This document shows positions 26,767 to 34,941 of a stretch of 64,000 bases of DNA, in pieces (position 1 is the stretch's first letter; each line of letters starts with the position of its first letter). The position numbers were made by a program, and so were the translations under genes. The DNA lies in NCBI GenBank assembly GCA_017512705.1, contig JAFWEX010000001.1, positions 1-64,000 of the forward strand. The letters are read 5' to 3'. The notes under the pieces were generated by a model, which was given only the letters and a program-made list of their open reading frames with translations, was not told the DNA's origin and did not search any database. The DNA comes from Paenibacillus sp. Lineage in GTDB: Bacteria > Bacillota > Bacilli > Paenibacillales > Paenibacillaceae.

Positions 26767-27453
26767 CTAAGACGTTGCAGCGAGCGTTAAAATTCCATCA
26801 TTCATTCGGTATACCTTATCGCAATAGGCAAGCATACGCTCATCATGGGTAACCATGATCGCTGCTTTTTGGCGTGATTTTACCTCTTGGGCCATGAGAC
26901 TGACCACTTCATGTGCTCTTTTGGTATCCAGGCTTGCCGTGGGCTCATCCGCCAAGATCAGGTTGGGATCATTCATTAATGCGCGAGCAATGGCCGTCCG
27001 CTGTTTTTCGCCGCCGGATAATTCTTCCGGGAATTTTCTGAGCTTCTGTCCAAGCCCTAGCTCTTCCAGCAGTTTGGTAGCAAATTTCCGATCCTCTTTC
27101 TGAATGGTTCCAGACATTCTTTTGACGACAAGGAGCTGGTCGAGAACATGTAGATAAGGAACCAAATTGGATGATTGCATAATAAAGCCGATCTCTTTCA
27201 ATCGTATATTCGATAATTTTTTTTCCGTAAGCGTGGATATTACATTTCCATTCAGTCGGACTTCTCCTTCGGATGCTTTGAGCATGGCCCCCGCAATAGA
27301 CAAGAATGTACTTTTACCCGACCCGGACGGACCAACAACAGCAACGAATTCTCCCGGCTCTACAGATAAGGACACCTGATCGAGTGCCTTTATCCGCTGA
27401 TTTCCTTCACCGTAGTACATTGTGACTTCATTCATCTGCAGTCCTGTAGTCAT
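26767..27453 (-). CDS. ABC transporter ATP-binding protein, MacB/LolD type
   Basis: This 228-residue ATPase has Walker A GPSGSGKST (residues about 40-48), signature LSGGEKQRTAIARAL (about 143-157), Walker B LILADEPTASLD and the H-loop MVTHD. The type is that of the MacB/FtsE/LolD mechanotransmission transporters. Its ATG overlaps the stop of the permease gene upstream (TAATG), so the two are coupled. With one permease gene it would form a dimer that exports or moves lipophilic compounds or peptides. Confidence 0.92.
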   Translation of the reverse strand: MTTGLQMNEVTMYYGEGNQRIKALDQVSLSVEPGEFVAVVGPSGSGKSTFLSIAGAMLKASEGEVRLNGNVISTLTEKKLSNIRLKEIGFIMQSSNLVPYLHVLDQLLVVKRMSGTIQKEDRKFATKLLEELGLGQKLRKFPEELSGGEKQRTAIARALMNDPNLILADEPTASLDTKRAHEVVSLMAQEVKSRQKAAIMVTHDERMLAYCDKVYRMNDGILTLAATS

Positions 27454-28574
27454 TATTCAACCCTCCCGAGCGCTTTAAGTGGATCAATCTTAGTAATTTT
27501 TCGAACAGAGACTATTGAGCTTAGCATCGCAATCACCAGCAAGACGATAGAATAGGTCACGACTAGATTGGTCTCCAGCTTGAATGGCATACCTTTAGGC
27601 ATAATCGCAGCAGTTCCATAAGTCAGTAGGATCCCAACGATGATACTCGTCAGCGACAGCACAAACACTTGAGATACAATGGCTTTACTCAAAAACCGGT
27701 TACTAGCACCTATAGCTTTCATAATGCCGAATTGGTTGGTCTTTTGCATGGTGATGACATAAAAGAATACACCCAACACAAATGCAGAGATCGCGAGAAG
27801 GAAGGCAAGCATCATCAGAATCGTACCGTTTTCTTCTTTGTATCCCGGCATACCTTGTACAGCTCCGGAGCGGGTAACGGTATCTGTACCGGACAGCTTG
27901 TTATTCATTTCAGCCGAATCAATATTTTCACCTTGTAGCATAATGGCATTAACCGGTTCGGCTATTCCTTTATCGGAGCCGGGAGCCGCAAAAGCAATCT
28001 TCCGCCATTGATCCATCGGTGTAAATACGGATGCAACGTGGTTATACGTCTCATTCTCTACAAATCCAACAATCGTTAAGGATTCTGTCGTACCATCGAG
28101 CTGAAAAGTATCCCCGAGTTTAAAACCTTCATCTTTTAGGGTCATATTCACTACGACACCCGTAGGGTTATCCGAAGACAGACGTTGACCTTCTACAATA
28201 TTGGGCTCCAGGAAACTCCCTGGATTAATGCCTAGAATGGCTACATCGACCTTATCTTCATTCTTCGAACTTTTTCCCTTCATCGCTGTTGCCATGGTAC
28301 TTCCCATAGGTGCAGCAGCTTCTACATTGGGCAGTTTTTCCGCCTCCGTCACACGTTGAGCAGATAGTAATGACTTACTCATGGAAGACTGGGAGCCTTC
28401 TTCGAAGATGACATAATCAGCTTTCATATTCTTGAAAGTGGCGGCAGCTAGGTTGGATAATCCATTGCCGAGACCAGATAAAATAAATACAAGCCAAGCA
28501 ATTAATACAAAAATAATGATAATCATTAGAAATTTCAGTTTGCTATGCATTAGTTCTTTTATAGCTAGAAACAT
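27453..28574 (-). CDS. ABC transporter permease, MacB/FtsX type
   Basis: This 373-residue membrane protein has one N-terminal helix (about 14-34), a large extracellular MacB-type domain (about 35-240) and three C-terminal helices. That is the four-helix FtsX layout. The start follows AAGGGG. It is controlled, by position, by the TetR gene just upstream in the same direction. Three palindromes lie in the 114 bases between them. It could be a drug or antimicrobial-peptide efflux system. The substrate is unknown. Confidence 0.9.
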   Translation of the reverse strand: MFLAIKELMHSKLKFLMIIIIFVLIAWLVFILSGLGNGLSNLAAATFKNMKADYVIFEEGSQSSMSKSLLSAQRVTEAEKLPNVEAAAPMGSTMATAMKGKSSKNEDKVDVAILGINPGSFLEPNIVEGQRLSSDNPTGVVVNMTLKDEGFKLGDTFQLDGTTESLTIVGFVENETYNHVASVFTPMDQWRKIAFAAPGSDKGIAEPVNAIMLQGENIDSAEMNNKLSGTDTVTRSGAVQGMPGYKEENGTILMMLAFLLAISAFVLGVFFYVITMQKTNQFGIMKAIGASNRFLSKAIVSQVFVLSLTSIIVGILLTYGTAAIMPKGMPFKLETNLVVTYSIVLLVIAMLSSIVSVRKITKIDPLKALGRVE

Positions 28575-28593
28575 GAATTCAACCCCTTTTTTA

Positions 28594-28668
28594 TGACACT
28601 TGTGTCAAATTTGAAGTGTCGCGACACACGTTCTCAATTATTAAACAATATAAATGACACATGTGTCA
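28594..28668 (-). promoter_or_regulatory. promoter of the ABC exporter with three operator palindromes
   Basis: On the minus strand TTGACA and TTTAAT are separated by 18 bases. Palindrome TGACACATGTGTCA (28655-28668) overlaps the -35 box. Palindromes GTGTCGCGACAC (28616-28627) and TGACACTTGTGTCA (28594-28607) lie downstream, between transcription start and the ribosome site. All share the half-site GTGTC/GACAC. This is most likely the binding site of the TetR protein encoded next door. Confidence 0.8.
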
Positions 28669-28688
28669 AATTGATCCCAAGAAAAAAC

Positions 28689-29261
28689 TCAGTTCTTGGC
28701 TCCGCCGATCCACGTTTGAAAAAGCAGTTTACCCCAGTCAGCCGTAGGGATATTCATCATGTTAGGTGTGTTAAATAAGTTGAAGAAGACACCAATAAGT
28801 ACAGGTAAAGGGATATCTTGGCGCAGGGATTTATTCTGTTGAGCGCGCTCAAACAAACGTGATAATTGTATTTTGAGCGTCTGATGTGCATCCTCAATGA
28901 ATTCAAGATCCCTCGCTGCTGCAGGAGAGTTGGACGTATTAATTTTATTCGCATCCCCCAGAAGCTGATGAAGTGCGGCTTCTTGCACATAGATCAGGAG
29001 TAACTCTTCCAGCGCTTTCATGGGATCAGACTCATCCACGGTTGATGCTTGTTCCAACACATCAGCGATAACTCGCTTCATGCAAGCAGCTACAATTTCT
29101 TCTTTGTTGGCGTAATACTGATATATGGTGCTTCGGGCTCCGGATAGATGCTGTGAAAGCAGCTTGAGGTGGAAACCGTCGTAACCATGCTCAAGGACCA
29201 ATTTTTTGGTCATATCCAGCAGCTCTGTTTTCGTAAACGATTGCTTTCTTCCCATCGACAA
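28689..29261 (-). CDS. TetR/AcrR-family repressor
   Basis: This 190-residue regulator has an N-terminal helix-turn-helix (residues about 10-55, with HLSGARSTIYQYYANKEEIV) and a helical ligand-binding domain. It precedes the FtsX-type permease and ATPase genes in the same direction and probably represses them until an inducer, perhaps the exported compound, binds. The start ATG has only a modest upstream ribosome site (GAAAGAAGAG). Confidence 0.88.
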   Translation of the reverse strand: MSMGRKQSFTKTELLDMTKKLVLEHGYDGFHLKLLSQHLSGARSTIYQYYANKEEIVAACMKRVIADVLEQASTVDESDPMKALEELLLIYVQEAALHQLLGDANKINTSNSPAAARDLEFIEDAHQTLKIQLSRLFERAQQNKSLRQDIPLPVLIGVFFNLFNTPNMMNIPTADWGKLLFQTWIGGAKN

Positions 29262-29389
29262 TCTCTTCTTTCATATGATTTAAAACCTGTCTTACAGGAA
29301 TAAAAGGGTACTACTGCTACCGATTTCATCATTGTAAATAGTTTAGCATAAGATTCTCCATTCCGAACATGGATCATGAAGCGGGCATA

Positions 29390-29728
29390 CTAATCCCGAT
29401 GCTGTGCGCCCCATTCGCACATCTGTTCCAATACAGGCAAGAGCGTCTGTGCTTTTGGTGTCAGTGAATATTCCACTTTAGGGGGGATCTGTGGATACTC
29501 CTTACGCTCAACCAAGCCGTCTGCCTGCAACTCCTTGAGCTGTGCACTTAAAATTTTGTAAGTAATCGCTCCGATCTGCCGCTGCATTTCGTTGAAACGA
29601 ACGGGTTGGTTGGCAGCGAGCAGATACAGAATGATCATCTTCCATTTACCACCGATGACTGACATGGTGTAACCAAAAGGTGTATCTTGGATAAGCATAT
29701 TCTCGCCTTGAAAGTCGGATATCCCCAT
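29390..29728 (-). CDS. HxlR-family (DUF24) winged-helix regulator
   Basis: This 112-residue protein has the HxlR core: a conserved start TPFGYTMSVIGGKWK, the helix-turn-helix about 45-80 and a wing at VERKEYPQIPPKVEYSLT. There is a single Cys near the C-terminus (CEWGAQHRD) and no N-terminal Cys of the YodB/HypR thiol-switch kind. The gene is divergent from a ridA gene with ACTATC half-sites between. ATG 29698 is an alternative start. Confidence 0.9.
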   Translation of the reverse strand: MGISDFQGENMLIQDTPFGYTMSVIGGKWKMIILYLLAANQPVRFNEMQRQIGAITYKILSAQLKELQADGLVERKEYPQIPPKVEYSLTPKAQTLLPVLEQMCEWGAQHRD

Positions 29729-29734
29729 GTTTAC

Positions 29735-29777
29735 ACTATCCTTTCAGATAGTACCTATCGTTATTGTGCGTACTATC
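29735..29777. promoter_or_regulatory. likely HxlR operator with ACTATC half-sites
   Basis: ACTATC (29735-29740) and its complement GATAGT (29747-29752) form an inverted pair 6 bases apart. A third ACTATC is at 29772-29777. They lie in the 105-base region between hxlR-like and ridA-like genes, so one regulator could control both. Confidence 0.6.
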
Positions 29778-29833
29778 CTAATCTTTGTGCTCAGTCTATA
29801 CTAGCCTTAATTTAAAGTAAAGGGGCAAGGAAT

Positions 29834-30217
29834 ATGACGACTATTCAAACGTACAATCATCAACTATGGGACCATGGCATCTCTCAAGGCTACTGCGTCA
29901 ACAACACCCTATATATCTCTGGACAATTCTCTCACAACGCAGAAGGGCACTTTGTTGGAGAGGGTGACATTCAGGCGCAAGTGTCACAAACGCTAGAGAA
30001 TCTGGATCATGTGTTAGCACAGTTTAACGTAACGAAGTCGAATCTTGCATATGTCGAAATATATTTGACCCAGGCACAAGAGCATGGTGGGATTGCCATC
30101 GAAATGTTTAAAGAATATGTTGGAGAGCATCGGCCAGCGGGTAGTCTGATCGGGGTGAGTTATCTGGCATTCCCAGAGCAATGGGTAGAAATAAGTGCAG
30201 TTGCTCATGTGAATTAA
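29834..30217 (+). CDS. RidA/YjgF-family protein
   Basis: This 127-residue member of the RidA superfamily fits the usual length and fold (GHFVGEGDIQAQVSQTLENL, and a C-terminal AFPEQWVEISAVAHV). RidA proper hydrolyses reactive enamine/imine intermediates and needs an Arg in the C-terminal strand. I see no such Arg at the usual place here, so it may belong to another subgroup with a different substrate. The start ATG follows AAGGGGCAAGGA. It is divergent from the HxlR-type gene that probably controls it. Confidence 0.85.
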   Translation: MTTIQTYNHQLWDHGISQGYCVNNTLYISGQFSHNAEGHFVGEGDIQAQVSQTLENLDHVLAQFNVTKSNLAYVEIYLTQAQEHGGIAIEMFKEYVGEHRPAGSLIGVSYLAFPEQWVEISAVAHVN

Positions 30218-30360
30218 TGGAAATATAAAATTAATGGAATGGTGCTAAGCTCGCGTTTCATCCAATCTCCAATAGGGTAAATAAACACTTCTCCATATAC
30301 AGATATCACGTGCTAAAGGAGTGGGGATGAATCGTACTTAAAGTAGCACCTTACATACTT

Positions 30361-31161
30361 ATGCTCGGCATTTGGATCGTCATGTTGGATGGACTGTGGA
30401 TTGTAGAAACCTATGATTCCTATGATAGTTACCCTGGAGCAGCATGGATTCTTTTGGCGATTGGACTAAGCTTGATGATACTCGCTTACTTCATGATTCA
30501 GCATAGACGAAAAAGGGATACCCGTTCAAAAGATGAAGTGCTCAGACCTCAGGAGAAGAGGAAGAGAACGACTGCTCAGCAGTTCGTTAACCGGATGTGG
30601 AAGGAACGAGAGGCTGTTGGTGGCAAAATCATTCTGGTTCTGCTGATCATCCTTGCAATCATCGCTTTCTTTCATCTCAGTCTGGCTTTGCGTATGTTGC
30701 AGATTAGCATATTTGTTGGCATTATTACCTTCTCGTTCTTCTATATTATGAATGATGACCGGGGTGATCTGAAGGAGCAGGAAGAGGATCTGAGGCCAGA
30801 AAGTCACTTTATGCTAACCTTGATGCGTCTGATTGATTACAGGCAGCACCCGTTCAGTCTAGGGCTTCTCGTGTTTCTTACCCTTGTGCTGACATGCCTG
30901 ATCTCGAAGGGATTGGGAGTAGATCTCAGTTTTGAGACTAGTGGCAATCCGCGCTATGTCATGAGTTTACCTACATCTGCTGTTTTGTTATCGGGTCTCA
31001 CATTCGCTTGTGGACTAATCTATACCAATCAACATGGTGACTTTTTAGGACTTCCCCAAACGGAGCAGGGGGCATACAGGGTGTTTCAGATTCATTTTTT
31101 TGAAATCATTGTTTGCGGTGCCTCCTTCTTGATCTGGCTTGGGCTTATGATATTAAGCTGA
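30361..31161 (+). CDS. uncharacterised multi-pass membrane protein, start possibly shifted
   Basis: The 266-residue frame has about six to seven hydrophobic segments separated by charged loops (KRDTRSKDEVLRPQEKRKR near residues 51-70). I recognise no family. The annotated ATG has no ribosome site. A good AAAGGAGTGGGG site lies at 30315-30326 before ATG 30327, which reads only four codons (MNRT) before a stop in a different frame. Joining that start to this frame needs removal of one base between 30330 and 30336 and would add a natural beginning (MNR..KVAPYIL) to the first membrane helix. It could be a real frameshift, a sequencing error or an internal start. Confidence 0.65.
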   Translation: MLGIWIVMLDGLWIVETYDSYDSYPGAAWILLAIGLSLMILAYFMIQHRRKRDTRSKDEVLRPQEKRKRTTAQQFVNRMWKEREAVGGKIILVLLIILAIIAFFHLSLALRMLQISIFVGIITFSFFYIMNDDRGDLKEQEEDLRPESHFMLTLMRLIDYRQHPFSLGLLVFLTLVLTCLISKGLGVDLSFETSGNPRYVMSLPTSAVLLSGLTFACGLIYTNQHGDFLGLPQTEQGAYRVFQIHFFEIIVCGASFLIWLGLMILS

Positions 31162-31200
31162 GTTATAGGTTAGACGCGTATTTGATATGTACAAACAAAC

Positions 31201-31240
31201 AAGGCAAACCCGCTGAGAGTAGCAGGTTTGCCTTAATCAT
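31201..31240. terminator. bidirectional terminator before the pdxA2 end
   Basis: AAGGCAAACC pairs with GGTTTGCCTT, with CGCT/AGC extending the stem. It lies between convergent genes and has A-rich flanks to the left and T-rich flanks to the right. Confidence 0.83.
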
Positions 31241-31250
31241 TTTAATATAA

Positions 31251-32252
31251 TTACACCAGATCCTTCGGTGCAAGCTCAATGGCGGAACGAATAGCAGCCA
31301 GCATGCTTTTATCATCGGCAATGTTTTTGCCTGCGATGTCAAAGGCAGTACCGTGGTCAACGGAGGTGCGAATAATGCCACCTTTCAGACCAACTGTGAT
31401 GTTCACGCCTTCCTCAATCCCCATTACCTTAATTGGGGCATGCCCCTGATCATGGTAGCAGGCAACGACGATGTCAAAGTCCCCGCGGCCCGCGCGGAAA
31501 AAGAGTGTGTCCGCCGGGAGTGGACCAACGACGTTAATGCCTTCCTGCTGGGCACGTTCAATGCCCGGTTGCAGCTTTTCTTCTTCTTCCCCGTTGCCGA
31601 ACAAACCGTTCTCTCCGGCATGAGGATTAATCCCGCACACTGCGACGCGTGGATTCTCAAAGCCTGCTTTTTTCAACGTATCATGAGCCAGCTTCACAAC
31701 TGTATAGGTTCTTTCCGGGTCGATACTCATGATGGCATCAATCAAGCCCATATGTGTAGTCAGATGGATCACGCGCAGATTCGGTGTAGTCAGCATCATA
31801 GAGAAGTCCTCGGTATCTGTCAGGTCTGCCAAGATTTCTGTGTGGCCTGGGTATAGATGACCCCCCAGATGCAGTGCTTCTTTGTTCAGTGGTGCGGTGC
31901 AGATCGAGTGAATCTGTTTCTTTTTCGCCAGATCAATGGCTTTCGCAAGAAATTGGAAGGCCGCATCGCCTGCAACAGCAGATACTTGACCGTACTCCAG
32001 ATCAGCAGGAACCAGATTCAGGTCGATGATATCCACGGTGCCGAATTCATATTTTGCTTCTTCAAGCTCCTGAACAGCATTTACTTTCAAGGTGGAACCG
32101 ATAACGGGCAGTACACGTTCTAATATTTTCGCATCACCAATCACAAGTGGGTTGCACTGATCATACATCTCTTGATGTCCCAGTGCTTTCATGATAATCT
32201 CGGGTCCAATGCCTGCGGCATCACCCATCGTAATACCTATTGTCGGCTTCAT
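31251..32252 (-). CDS. pdxA2: PdxA2-type 4-phosphate dehydrogenase
   Basis: This 333-residue PdxA-family dehydrogenase has PTIGITMGDAAGIGPEI at the start, the zinc-site segments GHTEILADL and CYHDQGHAPIK, and the NAD-binding C-terminal end. PdxA proper makes vitamin B6. The PdxA2 branch, found next to DUF1537 kinases, oxidises and decarboxylates D-threonate or D-erythronate 4-phosphate to dihydroxyacetone phosphate. The kinase gene immediately upstream (4-base overlap) and the permease point to the catabolic branch. Confidence 0.88.
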   Translation of the reverse strand: MKPTIGITMGDAAGIGPEIIMKALGHQEMYDQCNPLVIGDAKILERVLPVIGSTLKVNAVQELEEAKYEFGTVDIIDLNLVPADLEYGQVSAVAGDAAFQFLAKAIDLAKKKQIHSICTAPLNKEALHLGGHLYPGHTEILADLTDTEDFSMMLTTPNLRVIHLTTHMGLIDAIMSIDPERTYTVVKLAHDTLKKAGFENPRVAVCGINPHAGENGLFGNGEEEEKLQPGIERAQQEGINVVGPLPADTLFFRAGRGDFDIVVACYHDQGHAPIKVMGIEEGVNITVGLKGGIIRTSVDHGTAFDIAGKNIADDKSMLAAIRSAIELAPKDLV

Positions 32253-33544
32253 ACGGGAACGCCTCCTTTTAATTTTTGAATCGCATCGATAAAGACATCC
32301 GGCTTGCCGAATCCGCCTGCTTTGGTAATCACATATAAATCTTCAATACCCATGAAGCGGGAGATCGGTACGCCGATTTCTAGCTCATCCAGTAGCTCGA
32401 AGCCGCTGATGTTCCATTTCAGACAGATTTGTTTGGCTGTATCGCCGCCTGTCATAGATACCCCTTTGAACAGTCCCTCTTCCAGCAGTCTGGCACATAT
32501 TTCTCCTATGGCGCGTACGATCTCGTTGCTGACTTCCGTATGGTTCAACCCCCGATTTTCACCTGTGGCTCGGGCCAGCTCGATATCAATGGGTTCAGCA
32601 GTGGAGAAAAGCACAACATCTTGTCCTTCCAGCGCTTTCGTTCTGACCTCATTGTATACCCGTTCCATTTCCTCTGCACGGTCTGCGTCTGCCGATACGG
32701 CTTTGAAGGAATGGAAGGATACGGATGCAATAGGAGTTTGGCGAAGCAAACGGTGCAACTGCTCACGAGAATTTTTGTTCACGCTGCCCACGACAGTCAG
32801 GATCGGACCATGATTCTCGGGGATCGTCAGTGAGTCAGATTTCGATTCCAGTTGGTAATGAGCTGGGAGATAGTTGGCAATGCCCGCAGACCCCGCCCAG
32901 GCAAACGTATATGGTAGATCTCGCGTCATCTGCAAAATCAGCTCTAGATGTTGTTCCTCTGTGGAGTCCACCAGCACATACGGAATGTTGTTTTGTTTGA
33001 ATTGCTCCAGCTTGGCGTGTACCTGTTGTAATCCTGCTTCCAGATTCTTGACCGTGATCTCGCCCACGCTATATTTGGTCTGCTCTTTGAGCAGATCCGG
33101 CAGGTAGGAGATCGTAACAGGTGTTTTGGGATCAAGGGCAATCTCGGTCTCCGCAAGTGGCACGCCGTTAAGGTAGTGAATACCTTCCAGAATGGTACGG
33201 TTATTTTTCGGATAGCCCGGGGCGATCATCATAAAATTAGGCTGAACCACGTCATATACAGCATCAATCTCTGAGCCGATATTACCACGCATAGTTGAAT
33301 CCATTTTTTTGAAAAGAGTATCGAATCCGTTATCCGTCAGCAGCTTGGCTGCATGATAGACTCGGTTATAAGCTTCTTCCGCATCGATGGAGCGGCTATC
33401 TGTATCAAAAACAACCGTATCATAAGATGTCAATGATGACTCATCCATATGGAAGAGAACACTCGTCTTCAAGCCGTGACGGGCAAGCTGCACCCCACTG
33501 TCATTGGCTCCGGTCAAATCATCTGCAATAATGGCCAGTTTCAT
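32249..33544 (-). CDS. four-carbon acid sugar kinase (DUF1537 family)
   Basis: This 431-residue kinase has the N-terminal signature AIIADDLTGANDSG and a C-terminal nucleotide domain with GVSMTGGDTAKQICLKW and the end TKAGGFGKPD. The family phosphorylates D-threonate, D-erythronate or similar acids at the 4-hydroxyl. ATG 33544 is chosen. The frame opens at 33565, but the AAGGAGG site lies inside that extension, exactly in place for 33544. The end overlaps the PdxA2 gene by 4 bases, so the two are coupled. The exact stereochemistry of the substrate cannot be read from the sequence. Confidence 0.88.
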   Translation of the reverse strand: MKLAIIADDLTGANDSGVQLARHGLKTSVLFHMDESSLTSYDTVVFDTDSRSIDAEEAYNRVYHAAKLLTDNGFDTLFKKMDSTMRGNIGSEIDAVYDVVQPNFMMIAPGYPKNNRTILEGIHYLNGVPLAETEIALDPKTPVTISYLPDLLKEQTKYSVGEITVKNLEAGLQQVHAKLEQFKQNNIPYVLVDSTEEQHLELILQMTRDLPYTFAWAGSAGIANYLPAHYQLESKSDSLTIPENHGPILTVVGSVNKNSREQLHRLLRQTPIASVSFHSFKAVSADADRAEEMERVYNEVRTKALEGQDVVLFSTAEPIDIELARATGENRGLNHTEVSNEIVRAIGEICARLLEEGLFKGVSMTGGDTAKQICLKWNISGFELLDELEIGVPISRFMGIEDLYVITKAGGFGKPDVFIDAIQKLKGGVPV

Positions 33545-33603
33545 GCAGTCATCCCTCCTTATCATTTCTTTGGTGTAGACCTCAAAATCTCCTAATCTTA
33601 CAT

Positions 33604-34590
33604 TTATGTGGTTGGTCGTTCATTATATTTGGCGACCCCGCCTGATTTGTCCAGTCGTTTGGAGAGGAAACCGATAAAAATCGGAAGCAAAATCGCTGTG
33701 GTCACTACACTAGCAGCAATCTGCACCGTAGCAATCTCCGCAATAGGAGCAAATGAAGCATTAGCAGCTACGATGGCAGCCGGTGTTCCTACTGCATTAC
33801 CTGCTGTAGAACCTTCGGATGCTCCAACAATAGGATTCCAGCCGATCGCTTTGAAGAGCAGGTATCCAACGCCGCCTGTAAGAAGCACGGTCAGCACACC
33901 AAGCATAATTCCGGCAAGTCCGCCTTGAATGATAGAAGTGAAGTTAATCCCCATACCGAGTGCAAAAGCAAAGAATGGAACCAGCTTGTCACTGCCTTTT
34001 TGCAGCCATGCAGCCATATTGCGGTCCAGATTACCAATGATGACACCAACCATCAGGGGAAGCAATACCGCAACAAAGGACATCGGGGAGAACATGCCGT
34101 TAGCAAAACCCATAGCACCGAAGATTGAGAGCGCAACCATTGTTAGGAACGGTCCATCACTAAGTGCGAGGAACGGGTAGGCTGCCTTATCATCTTCTTT
34201 GCCGTATTGACCCGCAAGGGCAATGTAGAGACCGCCATTGGAGTTGGTCATGGCTGCAATAATAGCCAGCGGAGCAAGTCCTAGAAATAATCCGTTAGAG
34301 TCAGCTAATAAAATAGCGATAAAACCAAAGGCTGCACCGATCACCCATTTGAATGTGAGCAAGGTCAGACCTTTTCCGACAGAGGAACCAGCAGTTTTGA
34401 ACGTAATCTGTGTACCTGCAATTAACAAAAATAGTGCGATGAGTGTGCTGGCACTGTTGACAAAGAGAGCTTCTGTAAATCCGCCGATGCGCAGGGCATT
34501 CGGGAAAAATGTATTGATTGTTGCACCGAGCAACAAGGGAACAACCATCATACCGCCAGGGATACGATCGAGTGTAGCTTTAATGTTCAT
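33604..34590 (-). CDS. kdgT: KdgT-family permease
   Basis: This 328-residue membrane protein has about ten hydrophobic segments and the KdgT family pattern (RIPGGMMVVPLLLGATINTFFPNALRIGGFT, read here as the first two helices, residues about 10-40). KdgT imports 2-keto-3-deoxygluconate by proton symport. Members beside DUF1537/PdxA2 genes are expected to import the four-carbon sugar acid instead. The start is the second of two close ATGs, 8 bases after AAGGAG. It is the first gene of the three-gene catabolic operon. Confidence 0.87.
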   Translation of the reverse strand: MNIKATLDRIPGGMMVVPLLLGATINTFFPNALRIGGFTEALFVNSASTLIALFLLIAGTQITFKTAGSSVGKGLTLLTFKWVIGAAFGFIAILLADSNGLFLGLAPLAIIAAMTNSNGGLYIALAGQYGKEDDKAAYPFLALSDGPFLTMVALSIFGAMGFANGMFSPMSFVAVLLPLMVGVIIGNLDRNMAAWLQKGSDKLVPFFAFALGMGINFTSIIQGGLAGIMLGVLTVLLTGGVGYLLFKAIGWNPIVGASEGSTAGNAVGTPAAIVAANASFAPIAEIATVQIAASVVTTAILLPIFIGFLSKRLDKSGGVAKYNERPTT

Positions 34591-34596
34591 TATCAT

Positions 34597-34900
34597 AGCT
34601 CCTTATGAAGTAATCGTTTTCTTTAAGCGCTTACAGGGACTATACTATCTCACATCGTTTAATTTAGCAACAATAAAATACTGTAAATTTAAAGTAATAT
34701 AAAAAGTGTTTAAAAATGCAACACATTATTGGTGTGAAATCACTCTCAATGGATATAAGATCATCCGAGATCAATGTTAAGAAGATCAAGGATCAAGTCA
34801 GACCAGATTAAGGTGCTCACAACAGAATAAGTACAGAACACGTAAACAAAATCATTCAAATGTTTAACAGAATACGATGTAAAAATTCAAATGGAAACTA
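34597..34900 (-). promoter_or_regulatory. promoter region of the sugar-acid operon with a cre box
   Basis: On the minus strand TTGCTA (34665-34670) and TAGTAT (34642-34647) are 17 bases apart and make a sigma-A type promoter. TGTAAGCGCTTAAA (34622-34635) follows and matches the CcpA cre consensus at 13 of 14 positions. It is placed to block transcription. I find no -24/-12 GG/GC pair for sigma-54. The remaining part of this 300-base stretch is AT-rich with no gene. Confidence 0.7.
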
Positions 34901-34941
34901 AAAAAAGGCGTAAACTTAAAGTTAATCTTTAAGTTTACGCC
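34901..34941 (-). terminator. terminator of the PrpR_N regulator, overlapping its stop codon
   Basis: A 15-bp stem (GGCGTAAACTTAAAG with its complement) carries the regulator stop codon in its 5-base loop and is followed on the minus strand by a T-run (complement of 34901-34906). The last codons of the gene form one arm of the terminator. Confidence 0.87.

Noticed and set aside
34597..34900. A possible sigma-54 promoter upstream of the KdgT-type gene, suggested by the PrpR-like regulator
   Set aside because: No GG and GC pair with 10-base spacing was found, while a sigma-A type promoter with cre box is present. The regulator also lacks GAFTGA.
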